Assembly: GCF_000236785.1 (NCBI RefSeq)
Contig: NZ_AGUF01000102.1
Coordinates: forward strand, 1 to 54,431
Length of the DNA: 54,431 nucleotides
DNA from: Achromobacter arsenitoxydans SY8
GTDB lineage: Bacteria; Pseudomonadota; Gammaproteobacteria; Burkholderiales; Burkholderiaceae_B
Direction: 5' to 3'
The notes beneath the pieces were generated by a model, which ran no database searches, had not been told where the DNA came from, and worked only from the letters and a program-made list of their open reading frames with translations. Shown one piece after another: positions 1 to 8,280 of the stretch. Position 1 is the first letter of the stretch, and each line of letters opens with the position of its first letter. Both the position numbers and the translations under genes were made by a program.

Positions 1-1277
1 AGAGGCGCTTCGGTGATGCCGCCGCGCAGGCATAGTTCCAGGGTCTGGATATAAGCGGCCACCGAGTAGACGTTTCGCGCATCGTAGTCGTACCGCTCGA
101 TCAGGCGAAACAAGGGATCGTGGCGAATCTGGCTTTCGTAAAGTTCAGCCATCTGATCCACTTGCTGCTGCAAGCGATCCCTGGCGGCCTCGAAGGTCTT
201 TTCCCAGGCCGCGCGCGCCGCTTCGTCGTAGCGCTCGTCAAGGCGCGCGATCAGGCTCTTAGCCTTGTGCTCCACCTGTTCGGCGCGTTCGCGTGCAGGA
301 TCTCTGAATATTGGCGGACTGCCGGCTTCGCTGGGCATTATTTCCCAGCCCGCATTCGGTCTTTCGGGAACAAAGTCGTCGGCCGCTTGCTTGCAGAGTT
401 CGCGCAGGCGCTTGAGGGTTTCCGAGGTGAAGAACTTGTAGTGATTGACGGGGTCGGCCTCGAAGGCCTGCCGCTCACGCACCCAGCCCGCGCGCTGGTG
501 ATTGATTTCCTGCACCAGGCCAACCGGATCCGGCAGCACCACCGCCAGCACCCCGTTGGGCAAGTGCTCACACTGGGCCTGAACCCGCACAAACCCGCGC
601 AAGGCTTCAAGACGGTGATTGCGGGTGCAGAATCCGTGCACACTGTTGAAGTCGCCTGCCGTGGGCGAGGCGTACTCCAGCACTTGCTGGTCGACCTGCA
701 GCGCATCTTCCGTCATGGCGATTCCCACACTGGCGGGATCGTTGCGCGCCGCTTTCAGGTCGAGCTTGAGGAATCGCGGCTCGAGCGAGGTCTTGTCCTG
801 ACCGAAGCCTATTTCATAGCGCTGCAGCACGCTTTCCGACCACGGGTCGCTGGAAAAGGCGATCCACGCCTCTGAATGACGTGCGGTGTTGATGTTGATG
901 AACGAGGCAGGGGTAACGTGGTCAGCCTTGATGCACTTTTCGCTTAAGGGCTGAGGCTTGGCGCGCGGTATGGCGAAGGGGTTGAACTGGCGCAGCGCGC
1001 CTTCAGGCGTGACCTGGTAGGCCTGCCACAGCGCTTTGTCCAGCAGCACATACAGATAGCCCTGGCGCAGGGTGCGCGGTTGATCCAGCCGCATCTGTAC
1101 GGCTTCCAGACCACCGGCGCCGGCGACTGCCCGCTTCCCCATGGCCAGCGGCGAAGGCGCATACGCGGCCCGCAACGGCAGAATCGGAAAACCCATGCGC
1201 TCGCAAGCGTTGCAGTCTCCGGTGGGGTTGGGCACGGCGTGGTGCAGGGCTCTGCTAAGCAATTGGCTGGTGTTCAT
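1..1277 (-). CDS. Type VI secretion effector, VasX N-terminal domain type (partial, cut by window start)
   Basis: The frame is open from an ATG at 1277 to the window edge, so only about 425 N-terminal residues are visible. Near the start is a Cys-rich motif (DCNACERMGFPILPLR, residues 21-36), followed by TLRQGYLYVL (69-78) and a VTPEGALRQFNPF stretch. Together these are the hallmark of the N-terminal region of VasX/BTH_I2691-type T6SS effectors. In that family this part serves delivery and the toxic, often membrane-active, part is C-terminal; here that part lies outside the window. Residues around 330-390 are charged and helical, probably coiled coil. The start overlaps the stop of the upstream DUF4123 gene as ATGA, so the two are probably translationally coupled. 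Recognition is by motif memory only, and the toxin activity cannot be judged. Confidence 0.8.
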   Translation of the reverse strand, partial: MNTSQLLSRALHHAVPNPTGDCNACERMGFPILPLRAAYAPSPLAMGKRAVAGAGGLEAVQMRLDQPRTLRQGYLYVLLDKALWQAYQVTPEGALRQFNPFAIPRAKPQPLSEKCIKADHVTPASFININTARHSEAWIAFSSDPWSESVLQRYEIGFGQDKTSLEPRFLKLDLKAARNDPASVGIAMTEDALQVDQQVLEYASPTAGDFNSVHGFCTRNHRLEALRGFVRVQAQCEHLPNGVLAVVLPDPVGLVQEINHQRAGWVRERQAFEADPVNHYKFFTSETLKRLRELCKQAADDFVPERPNAGWEIMPSEAGSPPIFRDPARERAEQVEHKAKSLIARLDERYDEAARAAWEKTFEAARDRLQQQVDQMAELYESQIRHDPLFRLIERYDYDARNVYSVAAYIQTLELCLRGGITEAP

Positions 1278-2218
1278 GAGTAGTTTGCTGCTTGCGGCAA
1301 GGAGGCAAAAATATCTTTCCAGTCGGCGGCGTTGTAGCGTTCGAAGCGGGCTTCCAACGGAGCCACACCCTTAACGGCATCAAGAATGTCCCGTTGGATC
1401 TTCGGATGCCTGGGCAATTGCGGATGAATCCCAACCCGCTGCAGACAGAGCGCGATGATGTCGCGACTGTCCCTGAGCCCAAGCTGCTGGGCGTCACGGA
1501 CAAGCCGGAAGGCATGGACGCCAGCCTGCGGGGGCAAAATCCCCGCTCCGTTCCACCGCCAGGGCGCGAACGAATGGCGGCCTTGCTGCGCGAGCCGCCA
1601 AGCGTCCAGAAAATCGCTCACCAGCTTCGCCGCGCGCTGCGTATGACGGACCAAGTCGGCGTCTTCTCTTTTGGCGTTTGATGGGCCGCCCGGCAATATG
1701 GAGAAGCTGCCCCAAGTGGTTGGAAGCAGCCAGGCGCTGATGGGGGAAAGCACTCCTGCAAGCCCAGTCCCCAGGGCGGCTGCAAGCAGCTCCAGGCGCA
1801 GCGGTTCGTACCATGGGGTCATGGAGTTGCTTGAACTGGACGAGGAAATTCGGCATTGCTCGGCCACGTGGCGGGCAACAGCGCCGAGCGGAGCCGGACT
1901 CAGCAGCCATCCGCAGACGTACCGCTTTTTGTAGGCGAGGTCTTCCTGCGCGTAGCAGGCGCTGAGTTCAAGGAGCCGTTTCGAGCATTCCCGTCCCGGC
2001 GCCGCAAGTTCCACCAAAGCCGGACACGCTTCGCGCGCATAGGCAAGGTCAGGCCGCAAGATCCGTTCGACCGCGGCCTCGCCGCGATCCTGGCTCAGCG
2101 ACGGAACGCTCAGGGGATGGGATGATTCGCACTCGGCCAATGCATCGACGAGCAAGTACAGGTGATCATGCGGGCCACGATGCCGTTCGGCGAAGGTTAA
2201 GACGTGTTCCGCAGTCAT
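1274..2218 (-). CDS. DUF4123 domain T6SS effector adaptor/chaperone
   Basis: This encodes 314 residues. The N-terminus has the DUF4123-like LYLLVDA strand (20-26), and the middle has TPWYEPLRLELLAAAL followed by LSPISAW (134-163), resembling the DUF4123 core. DUF4123 proteins (Tap/TEC family) load a cognate effector onto VgrG and are usually encoded directly upstream of it, as here. I chose the ATG at 2218 over the in-frame ATG at 2236 because 2218 forms an ATGA overlap with the stop of the preceding small ORF. The stop in turn forms an ATGA overlap with the effector start at 1277. A run of six serines (125-130) interrupts the domain. The family assignment rests on weak similarity plus strong context. 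Confidence 0.68.
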   Translation of the reverse strand: MTAEHVLTFAERHRGPHDHLYLLVDALAECESSHPLSVPSLSQDRGEAAVERILRPDLAYAREACPALVELAAPGRECSKRLLELSACYAQEDLAYKKRYVCGWLLSPAPLGAVARHVAEQCRISSSSSSNSMTPWYEPLRLELLAAALGTGLAGVLSPISAWLLPTTWGSFSILPGGPSNAKREDADLVRHTQRAAKLVSDFLDAWRLAQQGRHSFAPWRWNGAGILPPQAGVHAFRLVRDAQQLGLRDSRDIIALCLQRVGIHPQLPRHPKIQRDILDAVKGVAPLEARFERYNAADWKDIFASLPQAANYS

Positions 2219-2475
2219 CGGCAGCGCTCCGCGCACTTAGCCTTGGACCCGGTGTTCAAGTGACTGAGCTGAGCCAGGCTGTTTCCGCTGCCGCCGCCGG
2301 CATGCAGTTCATAGTCTTCGGTGCGCTGCAGGTTCGACTGACCAGCCTGCAGTTCTGAGCGCCCTGCCACCTCCGGTACATGGCGGACGTTGATGGCGGG
2401 ATTGGCGCAGGCCAGTTTGATCGAAATGCTGTCGATGGGGGCGAAGGTGAAGCGTAGATCGGATTGGGAAGGCAT
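2215..2475 (-). CDS. Small protein heading the T6SS cargo cassette, function unknown
   Basis: An 86-residue frame starts with MPSQSDLRFTFAPID and ends with a basic, Cys-containing tail (SKAKCAERCR). GGAG lies six bases before the ATG at 2475. The TGA stop overlaps the DUF4123 start as ATGA, which is the main reason to believe this frame rather than the competing 2256-2480 frame. An in-frame extension up to 2592 is possible but has no visible ribosome site. The opening DLRFTF is reminiscent of the first residues of VgrG proteins, so it could be a VgrG relic, but nothing else supports that. The function is not recognised. Confidence 0.45.
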   Translation of the reverse strand: MPSQSDLRFTFAPIDSISIKLACANPAINVRHVPEVAGRSELQAGQSNLQRTEDYELHAGGGSGNSLAQLSHLNTGSKAKCAERCR

Positions 2476-2622
2476 GGCATGCTCCGTGCAGCGACAGGCC
2501 TTGTTCGCCAGAGCGGGCGAATAGCCCGCCTGTGAATAGGCGTCCGCTTGCAACGATGGATTGCGGTGGATGCGCGTGGATTCAGCGCTCAATCCTGAGC
2601 AATCGCCGGCTTCTCGTATACG

Positions 2623-2663
2623 GGACTAGTCCTGATCTATCGGGCGATTGCTAGGACTTGTCC
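2623..2663. promoter_or_regulatory. Paired GGAC-N2-GTCC palindromes upstream of the T6SS cassette
   Basis: Two near-identical palindromes, GGACTAGTCC (2623-2632) and GGACTTGTCC (2654-2663), are centred 31 bp apart, about three helical turns. The second sits within longer flanking symmetry: GCGATT to its left and AATCGC to its right. They lie 150-190 bp upstream of the small ORF start and between it and the VOC gene end at 2772. A further 7-bp hairpin (GGACATC/GATGTCC) is at 2731-2748. Paired palindromes on one face of the helix suggest an operator for a dimeric regulator. The regulator is unknown and the role is inferred. Confidence 0.35.
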
Positions 2664-2771
2664 TAATCGCATCGAAGGGATATCTACCCTTAATGGAATC
2701 CCTCTGATGCGAAGCCAGCGCGCACGACCGGGACATCTTGGGATGTCCTGCGACTCCTGACCGCCAACGCG

Positions 2772-3170
2772 CTAAGTGTCGGCCGGCGAATGGCAAGCCA
2801 CGCAAAGCTTGTTGCCGTCAGGATCGCGAAAATAGGCGCCGTAGTAATGCGCGTGATACTCGGGCCGCAGGCCCGGGGGGCCTTCGCAGGTGCCGCCGTT
2901 TTCCAGCGCGGTGCGATGCGCCCGGCGGACGGCTTCTCTGGAATCAGCCATGAAGGCGATCATCTGGCCGTTGCCGGGTGCATGAGGCTGGCCGTTGTAG
3001 GGGCGGCATATCACGAAGTAGGGGCGTTGCTGCCCATGGCTTTGCCAGCCCGCCCAGGGCCGGTCTTTTTCGCAGAACCGCGATTCGATGCCCAGGATAT
3101 CGAACATGGCGCTGTAGAAATGCAGGGCGCGATCGAAATCGCTGACGCTGACAAAAATGTGCGAGAACAT
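2772..3170 (-). CDS. VOC family (glyoxalase/bleomycin-resistance fold) protein
   Basis: This is a 132-residue single-module VOC protein. It opens with FSHIFVSVSDFDRALHFYSA, the usual first beta strand with a metal-ligand His near residue 4, and closes with the typical YFRDPDGNKLCVACH strand. The ATG at 3170 was chosen over the upstream one at 3194 because AGGAG lies about 10 bases before it and the domain begins immediately. The family covers lactoylglutathione lyases, extradiol dioxygenases and resistance proteins; the substrate cannot be told from sequence. It stands alone on the minus strand, 51 bp after the hydrolase gene, so it may be read from the ppc-hydrolase transcript. Confidence 0.75.
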   Translation of the reverse strand: MFSHIFVSVSDFDRALHFYSAMFDILGIESRFCEKDRPWAGWQSHGQQRPYFVICRPYNGQPHAPGNGQMIAFMADSREAVRRAHRTALENGGTCEGPPGLRPEYHAHYYGAYFRDPDGNKLCVACHSPADT

Positions 3171-3221
3171 CTTTCGTATCTCCTGCGGGCGCAACCGTCA
3201 GCATCTGGAGATTGCGCCCGC

Positions 3222-4046
3222 TCAAGCGCAGCGCTTGATCAGATGCCTGATCAGGCCGGTGACGATATCGGGCTGCTCCAGGCCCGGCAGGTGGGCAACG
3301 CCCTGCAATTCGTGGGCTTCTGCATTGGGCAGCAGTTGTGCGACCAGGCTGGCGCGCTCCTGGATATGGGGAAAGTCCAGATTGCCCCAGATGACCGTGG
3401 ACGGCGCGGTGATCGTCTTGAGGTGATGGTATGCCTGTCCATCGTCGCGATTGGTCCCCGATGGCGTGGCGGCCAGCGCGATGGCGTTCATCTCCAGGAA
3501 CAGGCGCCGCATGGGGCCGCTTACCCGTCCTGGGGCAGCCAAGGGGCCGTCCAGGAACAGGTGCGCTTTGATCTCGTTGAGCCTGTCGAGGTCTTTGGAT
3601 GCTTCCGCGTTTTGTTGCCGGATGACCAACGCCTGTAGTTCAGGCGTGTAGACCGCTGCCGGGGCGCCGTTCACCGTCGGCGAGATCAGCACAAGCCCAC
3701 GCACCCGCGCCGGGTGCGACACCGCAGCATTCAAGGCGATGTTGGCGCCCTGTGAACAGCCGACCAGAATCGCCGGAGCTGCGCCGGCGGTTGCGTCGAT
3801 GACCGCAAGCAGGTCCGCTACGGAGGAATGGCTTTCCGCTGGCGCCTGTGTCTGCCCAAAGCCGCGACGGTCGTAGCAAATCGCCAGGTAGTCCGATCCA
3901 CTGGCTTTCATCTGCGCATGCCACATGCGTTTGTCGCAGATGTTGGCGTGCAGAAACACCACGGGGGCGCCGCTTCCAGTCATTTCCGCGGCAATGGTGG
4001 CGGCGCCCGAGGTGACCTTCAAGGCAGCATTCACGACGGCGCTCAC
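3222..4046 (-). CDS. Alpha/beta hydrolase
   Basis: This is a 274-residue alpha/beta-hydrolase fold protein. The oxyanion strand is [14 protein letters not shown] (29-42), the nucleophile elbow is VGCSQGA with Ser98, and a C-terminal His precedes LPGLEQP, completing a Ser-Asp-His triad. It resembles the 3-oxoadipate enol-lactonase/epoxide-hydrolase branch but no substrate can be assigned. It starts with GTG at 4046, and that GTGA contains the ppc stop, so translation is probably coupled to PEP carboxylase. No signal peptide is seen, so it is cytoplasmic. Confidence 0.8.
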   Translation of the reverse strand: MSAVVNAALKVTSGAATIAAEMTGSGAPVVFLHANICDKRMWHAQMKASGSDYLAICYDRRGFGQTQAPAESHSSVADLLAVIDATAGAAPAILVGCSQGANIALNAAVSHPARVRGLVLISPTVNGAPAAVYTPELQALVIRQQNAEASKDLDRLNEIKAHLFLDGPLAAPGRVSGPMRRLFLEMNAIALAATPSGTNRDDGQAYHHLKTITAPSTVIWGNLDFPHIQERASLVAQLLPNAEAHELQGVAHLPGLEQPDIVTGLIRHLIKRCA

Positions 4047-6892
4047 CCCGAATTCCGCAGCCCCGCCGCGATCCCGTTGATCGTCAGGTGGATCGCGCGC
4101 TGCACGCGCTTGTCGACTTCGGCGGTGGGGTGCTTTTGCGCGGCGCGGTGGCGGCGGATCAGGTCGATTTGCAGGTAGTTCAGCGGGTCGATGTAGGCGA
4201 AACGCTCGCGCAGCGCGATCTGCAGGGTGGGGTTGTCGGCCAGCAGTTCGCGCTGGGTCAGGAGCTTGAGCATGGCGAGCGTGCGGCCGTGTTCGGCGCT
4301 GATGGCGCCGAAGATGCGTTCGCGCAGGGCGCGCTGCGGGACGAGTTGGGCGTAGCGGGCGGCGATGGCGAGGTCGGATTTGGCCAGCACCATCTCCATG
4401 TTGGAGAGCAGGGTGCGGAAGGCGGGCCAGTCGCGGGCCATTTCGCGTAGCTGGGCCAGGCGGCCGCGGCGCGAGCGCGGGGCGTCGGGGGCGCCGGCCT
4501 CAAGATAGGCCTCGATGGCGGAGCCCATGCCGTACCAGCCGGTGAGCATCAGGCGGCATTGAGCCCAGGAGAAGCCCCAGGGGATGGCGCGGAGGTCTTC
4601 GATGCGTTGGCCTTTCTTGCGGGACGCGGGGCGCGAGCCGATGTTCAGGCCGGCGATTTCGCTGATGGGGGTGGCGGCGAAGAAGTATTCGGCGAAGCGG
4701 GGCGTGTCGTAGACGAGGCCGCGGTAGGTGCGCTGCGCGGTCTCGGACATGAAGGACATGGCGGGGCCGTGGTGCGCCATGTGGGCGTCTTCTGCGCTGG
4801 TGGCTTCGGCGCGCGGGGCGAGGCTGGATTCGAGGGTGGCGGCGACGAGCAGTTCGAGGTGCCAGCGGCCGACTTCGGCGTCTTTGTATTTGCTCTGGAT
4901 GACCTCGCCCTGTTCCGTCAGGCGGATCTGGCCGGCGACGGTGCCGGGGGGCTGGGCGAGGATGGCGTCGAAGCTGGAGCCGCCGCCGCGGCCGACGGAG
5001 CCGCCGCGGCCGTGGAAGAGGCGCAGGCGGACGTTGCGGGTGGAGAAGACGTCGACCAGTGCGCGTTCGGCCTGGTAGAGCGACCAGTTGGAGGTGAGGA
5101 AGCCGCCGTCCTTGTTGCTGTCGGAGTAGCCCAGCATGACTTCCTGCGCGCCGTTCTGCGCGAGTTTTACGCGCTGGCGGACTTCGGGCAGGTCGAGCCA
5201 GGCGGCCATGATGTCGGCGCCGCGCTGCAAGTCGGGAATGGTTTCGAAGAGGGGCACGACCATGAGGCCGTCTTCGGCAGGGATGTCCTGGCCGGCGGGG
5301 GCGATGAGGCCGGCTTCTTTTTGCAGCACCATGACTTCGAGCAGGTCGCTGAGGGTCTCGGTGTGGGACACGATGGTCTGGCGCACGGCCTGCTTGCCGT
5401 AGCGGGCGCGGCCGGCGGCGGCGGCGCGCAGGACGGCGAGTTCGCGGGTGGTGTCTTCGCTGTAGGCGATCCAGGGCGAGGCGAGCGGGCGCGCCTGCGC
5501 CAGTTCGGCGCGCAGCAGTTCGACGCGCTCTTCTTCGGTAAGCGCCAGGTAGTCCAGGGGCTTGCCGTCGCGGGTGGCGCCGGCGCGGGAGAAGAGTTCG
5601 GCCAGGGCGTTTTCGTGGACGTCGGAGCTTTGGCGCAGGTCGACGGTGGCAAGGTGAAAGCCGAAGACTTCGACGGCCTGCTGCAGGCCGGCCAGCCGCA
5701 GCTTGGCGACGGGCGCGCCGTGGTGGGCGGCGAGCGATGCGGCGATGACGGCGAGGTCGGCCGACAGTTCGGCGGGCGCGTCGTAGGCGGAGGCGGCGAC
5801 GGTGCTGCGGCGGGCCAGGTCCTGGCCGGTGAGGCGCAGCGCGGTGGCGGCCAGACGGGCGTAGACGCCGACGAGGGCGCGGCGGTAGGGTTCGTCGCGG
5901 CGGTGGGGGGAGTCGTCGCCGCTGCTGTCGGCCAGCGCCAGCAGTTGCGGGTCGGCGGCGATGAGGAGGGTGGTGATGGACAGTTCGGCGCCCAGCGCGT
6001 GGACTTCCTGCAGGTAGTGTTCGAACAGGACGGTGGCTTGGCGCAGCAGGGCGCGTTCGAGGGTGGAGGCGTCGACGTTGGGATTGCCGTCGCGGTCTCC
6101 GCCGATCCAGCTGCCCATGCGCAGGAAGGGTTCCAGCGGCGCGGGCGGGGCGGCGAAGGGCTTGGCGGATTCGCGGCTCAGCAGCTTGGACAGGTCGCCG
6201 TACAGGCGGGGGATGACCTGCAGGAAGGTGCTGCGGTAGTACGAGAGCGCGTTTTCGATTTCGTCGGCCACGGTGAGCCGGGTGTAGCGCAGCATGCGGG
6301 TCTGCCACAGGGTGGCGACGCGGCCGAGCAGGGCGGTGTCGAGTTCGGCCTGTTCTTCGGGGGTGAGCTGGGCTTCGCGCTGCGCGAGGGCGGTGGAGAT
6401 TTCGCGGTGCACGTCGAGGGTGCTTTTGCGCTGGACCTCGGTGGGGTGGGCCGTCAGGACCGGCATGACGCAGGCTTCGGCCAGCAGGCGGCGGATGCGG
6501 GCCAGGCCGACGCCTTGCCCGCCCAGGATCTGGATGGCTTCGCGCAGGCTGCCGCGGGCGGGCGTGTTGTCGGCCAGGGCGCGGGCGCGCTGGCGGCGGT
6601 TCTGGTCGCGGTCTTCGGCGATGTTGGCCAGGTGCAGGAAGTAGCTGAAGGCGCGCGCGACGGAGTTGGGGTCGCTGCCTTGCAGGCGCTTGACGCGCTG
6701 TTCCAGCAGTTTGCTGTCGGCGTCGTTGCCTTCGCGGCGGAATTTGACGGCGGTGCGGCGCAGGGTCTCGATGGTGTCGAAGACGCGCTTGCCTTCGCAT
6801 TCTTCGATGACCTCTCCTAACAGTCGGCCCAGGAGCCGGATATCGTGACGCAAGGGTTCTGCGGAATCGGACTGCGTGCGCTTGGCATTCAT
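4043..6892 (-). CDS. ppc: Phosphoenolpyruvate carboxylase
   Basis: This is a 949-residue protein, close to the usual PEPC length. It adds bicarbonate to phosphoenolpyruvate to give oxaloacetate, replenishing the TCA cycle in the cytoplasm. The catalytic His149 motif [13 protein letters not shown], the [10 protein letters not shown] segment, the glycine-rich [13 protein letters not shown] loop and the terminal RNSG are all present. The first gene of its unit, it reads divergently from queC across a 166-bp gap and is coupled to the alpha/beta hydrolase by a GTGA overlap. The strand opposite has very long open frames caused by GC-rich codons; these are shadows. Confidence 0.97.
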   Translation of the reverse strand: MNAKRTQSDSAEPLRHDIRLLGRLLGEVIEECEGKRVFDTIETLRRTAVKFRREGNDADSKLLEQRVKRLQGSDPNSVARAFSYFLHLANIAEDRDQNRRQRARALADNTPARGSLREAIQILGGQGVGLARIRRLLAEACVMPVLTAHPTEVQRKSTLDVHREISTALAQREAQLTPEEQAELDTALLGRVATLWQTRMLRYTRLTVADEIENALSYYRSTFLQVIPRLYGDLSKLLSRESAKPFAAPPAPLEPFLRMGSWIGGDRDGNPNVDASTLERALLRQATVLFEHYLQEVHALGAELSITTLLIAADPQLLALADSSGDDSPHRRDEPYRRALVGVYARLAATALRLTGQDLARRSTVAASAYDAPAELSADLAVIAASLAAHHGAPVAKLRLAGLQQAVEVFGFHLATVDLRQSSDVHENALAELFSRAGATRDGKPLDYLALTEEERVELLRAELAQARPLASPWIAYSEDTTRELAVLRAAAAGRARYGKQAVRQTIVSHTETLSDLLEVMVLQKEAGLIAPAGQDIPAEDGLMVVPLFETIPDLQRGADIMAAWLDLPEVRQRVKLAQNGAQEVMLGYSDSNKDGGFLTSNWSLYQAERALVDVFSTRNVRLRLFHGRGGSVGRGGGSSFDAILAQPPGTVAGQIRLTEQGEVIQSKYKDAEVGRWHLELLVAATLESSLAPRAEATSAEDAHMAHHGPAMSFMSETAQRTYRGLVYDTPRFAEYFFAATPISEIAGLNIGSRPASRKKGQRIEDLRAIPWGFSWAQCRLMLTGWYGMGSAIEAYLEAGAPDAPRSRRGRLAQLREMARDWPAFRTLLSNMEMVLAKSDLAIAARYAQLVPQRALRERIFGAISAEHGRTLAMLKLLTQRELLADNPTLQIALRERFAYIDPLNYLQIDLIRRHRAAQKHPTAEVDKRVQRAIHLTINGIAAGLRNSG

Positions 6893-7058
6893 CGTGCGGG
6901 GATCCGTCTGGCGGCTGTGGGAAAGGGGACGTCGAAGCGGGCGTTACGGGTGAACCTTGAAAATGACCCGGTCGATTTTACGCAGCGTTCCTTACGGGGA
7001 AGGCGGTTTGCTCGGTTAAAGTTCCAGTTGTCCCTTCGTCATTCCAGAAGCCCCCTTT

Positions 7059-7778
7059 ATGCAAAATCATCAACGTCGCGCGCTCGTGCTGTTTTCGGGC
7101 GGCCAGGATTCCACCACTTGCCTGGCCTGGGCGCTGGACCGCTATGCCCATGTGGAGACGGTGGCGTTCGATTACGGGCAGCGCCATCACATCGAACTGT
7201 CGGCGCGGCTGAATGTGCTGCGCGAGATCCGCGCGAATTTCCCGGATTGGGCGCCGCGCCTGGGCGAGGACCATCTGCTGGACCTGAAGGTGCTGGGGCA
7301 GGTGGGCGATACGGCCATGACCAGCGACCGGGCGATCGAGATGCAGGCCAACGGGCTGCCGAATACGTTCGTGCCGGGGCGCAATCTGCTGTTCCTGACG
7401 CTGGCCGCTGCGCTGGGGTACCGGCGGCAGCTGGATGTGCTGGTGGGCGGGATGTGCGAGACGGATTTTTCGGGGTATCCGGATTGCCGCGACGACACGA
7501 TCAAGGCGCAGCAGGTGGCGCTGGGCTTGGGGCTGGGGTCGCGGGTGACGATCGAGACGCCGCTGATGTGGATCGACAAGTCGGAGACGTGGGCGCTGGC
7601 TTATCAGTTGGGCGGGGATGCGCTGGTTGAGACGATTGTTGAGGAAAGCCATACCTGCTATCTGGGGGAGCGGGGGGCTCGGCATGACTGGGGCTATGGG
7701 TGCGGGGAGTGTCCGGCTTGCAAGCTTAGGAAGATTGGGTGGGAGAAGTGGGTGGTGGCTTCTGCTGCTGAGGGGTGA
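7059..7778 (+). CDS. queC: 7-cyano-7-deazaguanine synthase QueC
   Basis: This 239-residue enzyme converts 7-carboxy-7-deazaguanine and ammonia to preQ0 with ATP, in the queuosine tRNA-modification pathway. The PP-loop ATP-binding motif FSGGQDST is at residues 12-19. The zinc site comprises Cys200 plus the CGECPAC cluster (Cys215, Cys218, Cys221). It is transcribed divergently from ppc. No other queuosine gene is nearby. The last 60 bases are unusually G/T-rich compared with the body, and repeat copy A begins 18 bp after the stop. Confidence 0.97.
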   Translation: MQNHQRRALVLFSGGQDSTTCLAWALDRYAHVETVAFDYGQRHHIELSARLNVLREIRANFPDWAPRLGEDHLLDLKVLGQVGDTAMTSDRAIEMQANGLPNTFVPGRNLLFLTLAAALGYRRQLDVLVGGMCETDFSGYPDCRDDTIKAQQVALGLGLGSRVTIETPLMWIDKSETWALAYQLGGDALVETIVEESHTCYLGERGARHDWGYGCGECPACKLRKIGWEKWVVASAAEG

Positions 7779-7796
7779 TGATGGGCTGTGGGCTGT

Positions 7797-8260
7797 GGGC
7801 TGCGTTGCTGGTTCTTTTGACGCCCGGCGTGGCGGCGGCCTGGGGCGCGCGGGGCTACGATTGCGGTCCGGAGCGTTCGCTCCGGACTGCCCCTTCCTCA
7901 TCCTTGTTGCCGCCTGCGGCGGCTGCCTTCGGATTCCGTCGGGCGCATCTACACGCCCCGCGCACCCCAGGCCGCCGCCACGCCGGGCTCCTGTGGTTTG
8001 AGCTTCACGGGGGCTGGGGCGGGCGGGGTTCTTTAGGTTCTTGCCAGCGCTGGGGTGGGGTTAGAGCGTCTTGCGGGGCCCGCCCCTGGCCTGCCGCGCG
8101 GGCGGCGGGCCTGGGGCTTACGCGGTGTCTTGCGTCGAGGTGATGGCGCTGCGCGTGTGGGGGCGTTTGGTGTGTCGTGCTTCGTTGCTCACCAAGCGTC
8201 TGACACCCGCCAGGGACGCCGGTCCGCATTGCGTCAGCGCCCTGTGGGTGTCAGACACCG
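7797..8260 (+). repeat. Dispersed structured repeat, copy A
   Basis: This fills nearly the whole 502-bp gap between queC and the MFS gene; no gene is supported here. Order: a 34-nt inverted repeat (7822-7855 with 7955-7988, 33 of 34 paired); inside it a perfect hairpin with arms GTCCGGAGCG/CGCTCCGGAC (7866-7887) and a GCCGCC/GGCGGC hairpin (7909-7923). Then come an invariant block GGGTTCTTTAGGTTCTTGCC (8026-8045), a 16-bp hairpin (8082-8117) and a terminal hairpin with arms GTCTGACACCC/GGGTGTCAGAC (8198-8256). Copies B and C share this order. The strand shown is that on which the three copies align; the functional strand is unknown. Confidence 0.9.
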
Positions 8261-8280
8261 TCCCATGTGACCAGTGCGGC

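Noticed and set aside
2256-2480. 74-codon frame overlapping the small T6SS-cassette gene
   Set aside because: It lacks the ATGA junction with the DUF4123 gene, which the alternative frame has, and it is Pro/Ser-rich.
4559-6820. Very long open frames (over 750 codons) opposite and in another frame of ppc
   Set aside because: They are GC-codon shadows of a fully recognised PEP carboxylase and have low-complexity Ala/Gly/Val or Arg/Pro-rich composition.
6893-7058. A preQ1 riboswitch before queC
   Set aside because: The 166-bp leader has no match to the short preQ1-I aptamer core or its A-rich tail, and I saw no pseudoknot arrangement.
7618-8143. Open frames through repeat copy A, with equivalents in copies B and C, that would be hypothetical proteins
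   Set aside because: They run in several frames on both strands and are Pro/Arg-rich. The conserved feature between copies is base pairing, with paired changes that do not respect codons.
7797-8260. Calling the dispersed repeat an insertion sequence
   Set aside because: No transposase frame, terminal repeat pair with target duplication or size match is seen; the inverted repeats are internal hairpins.
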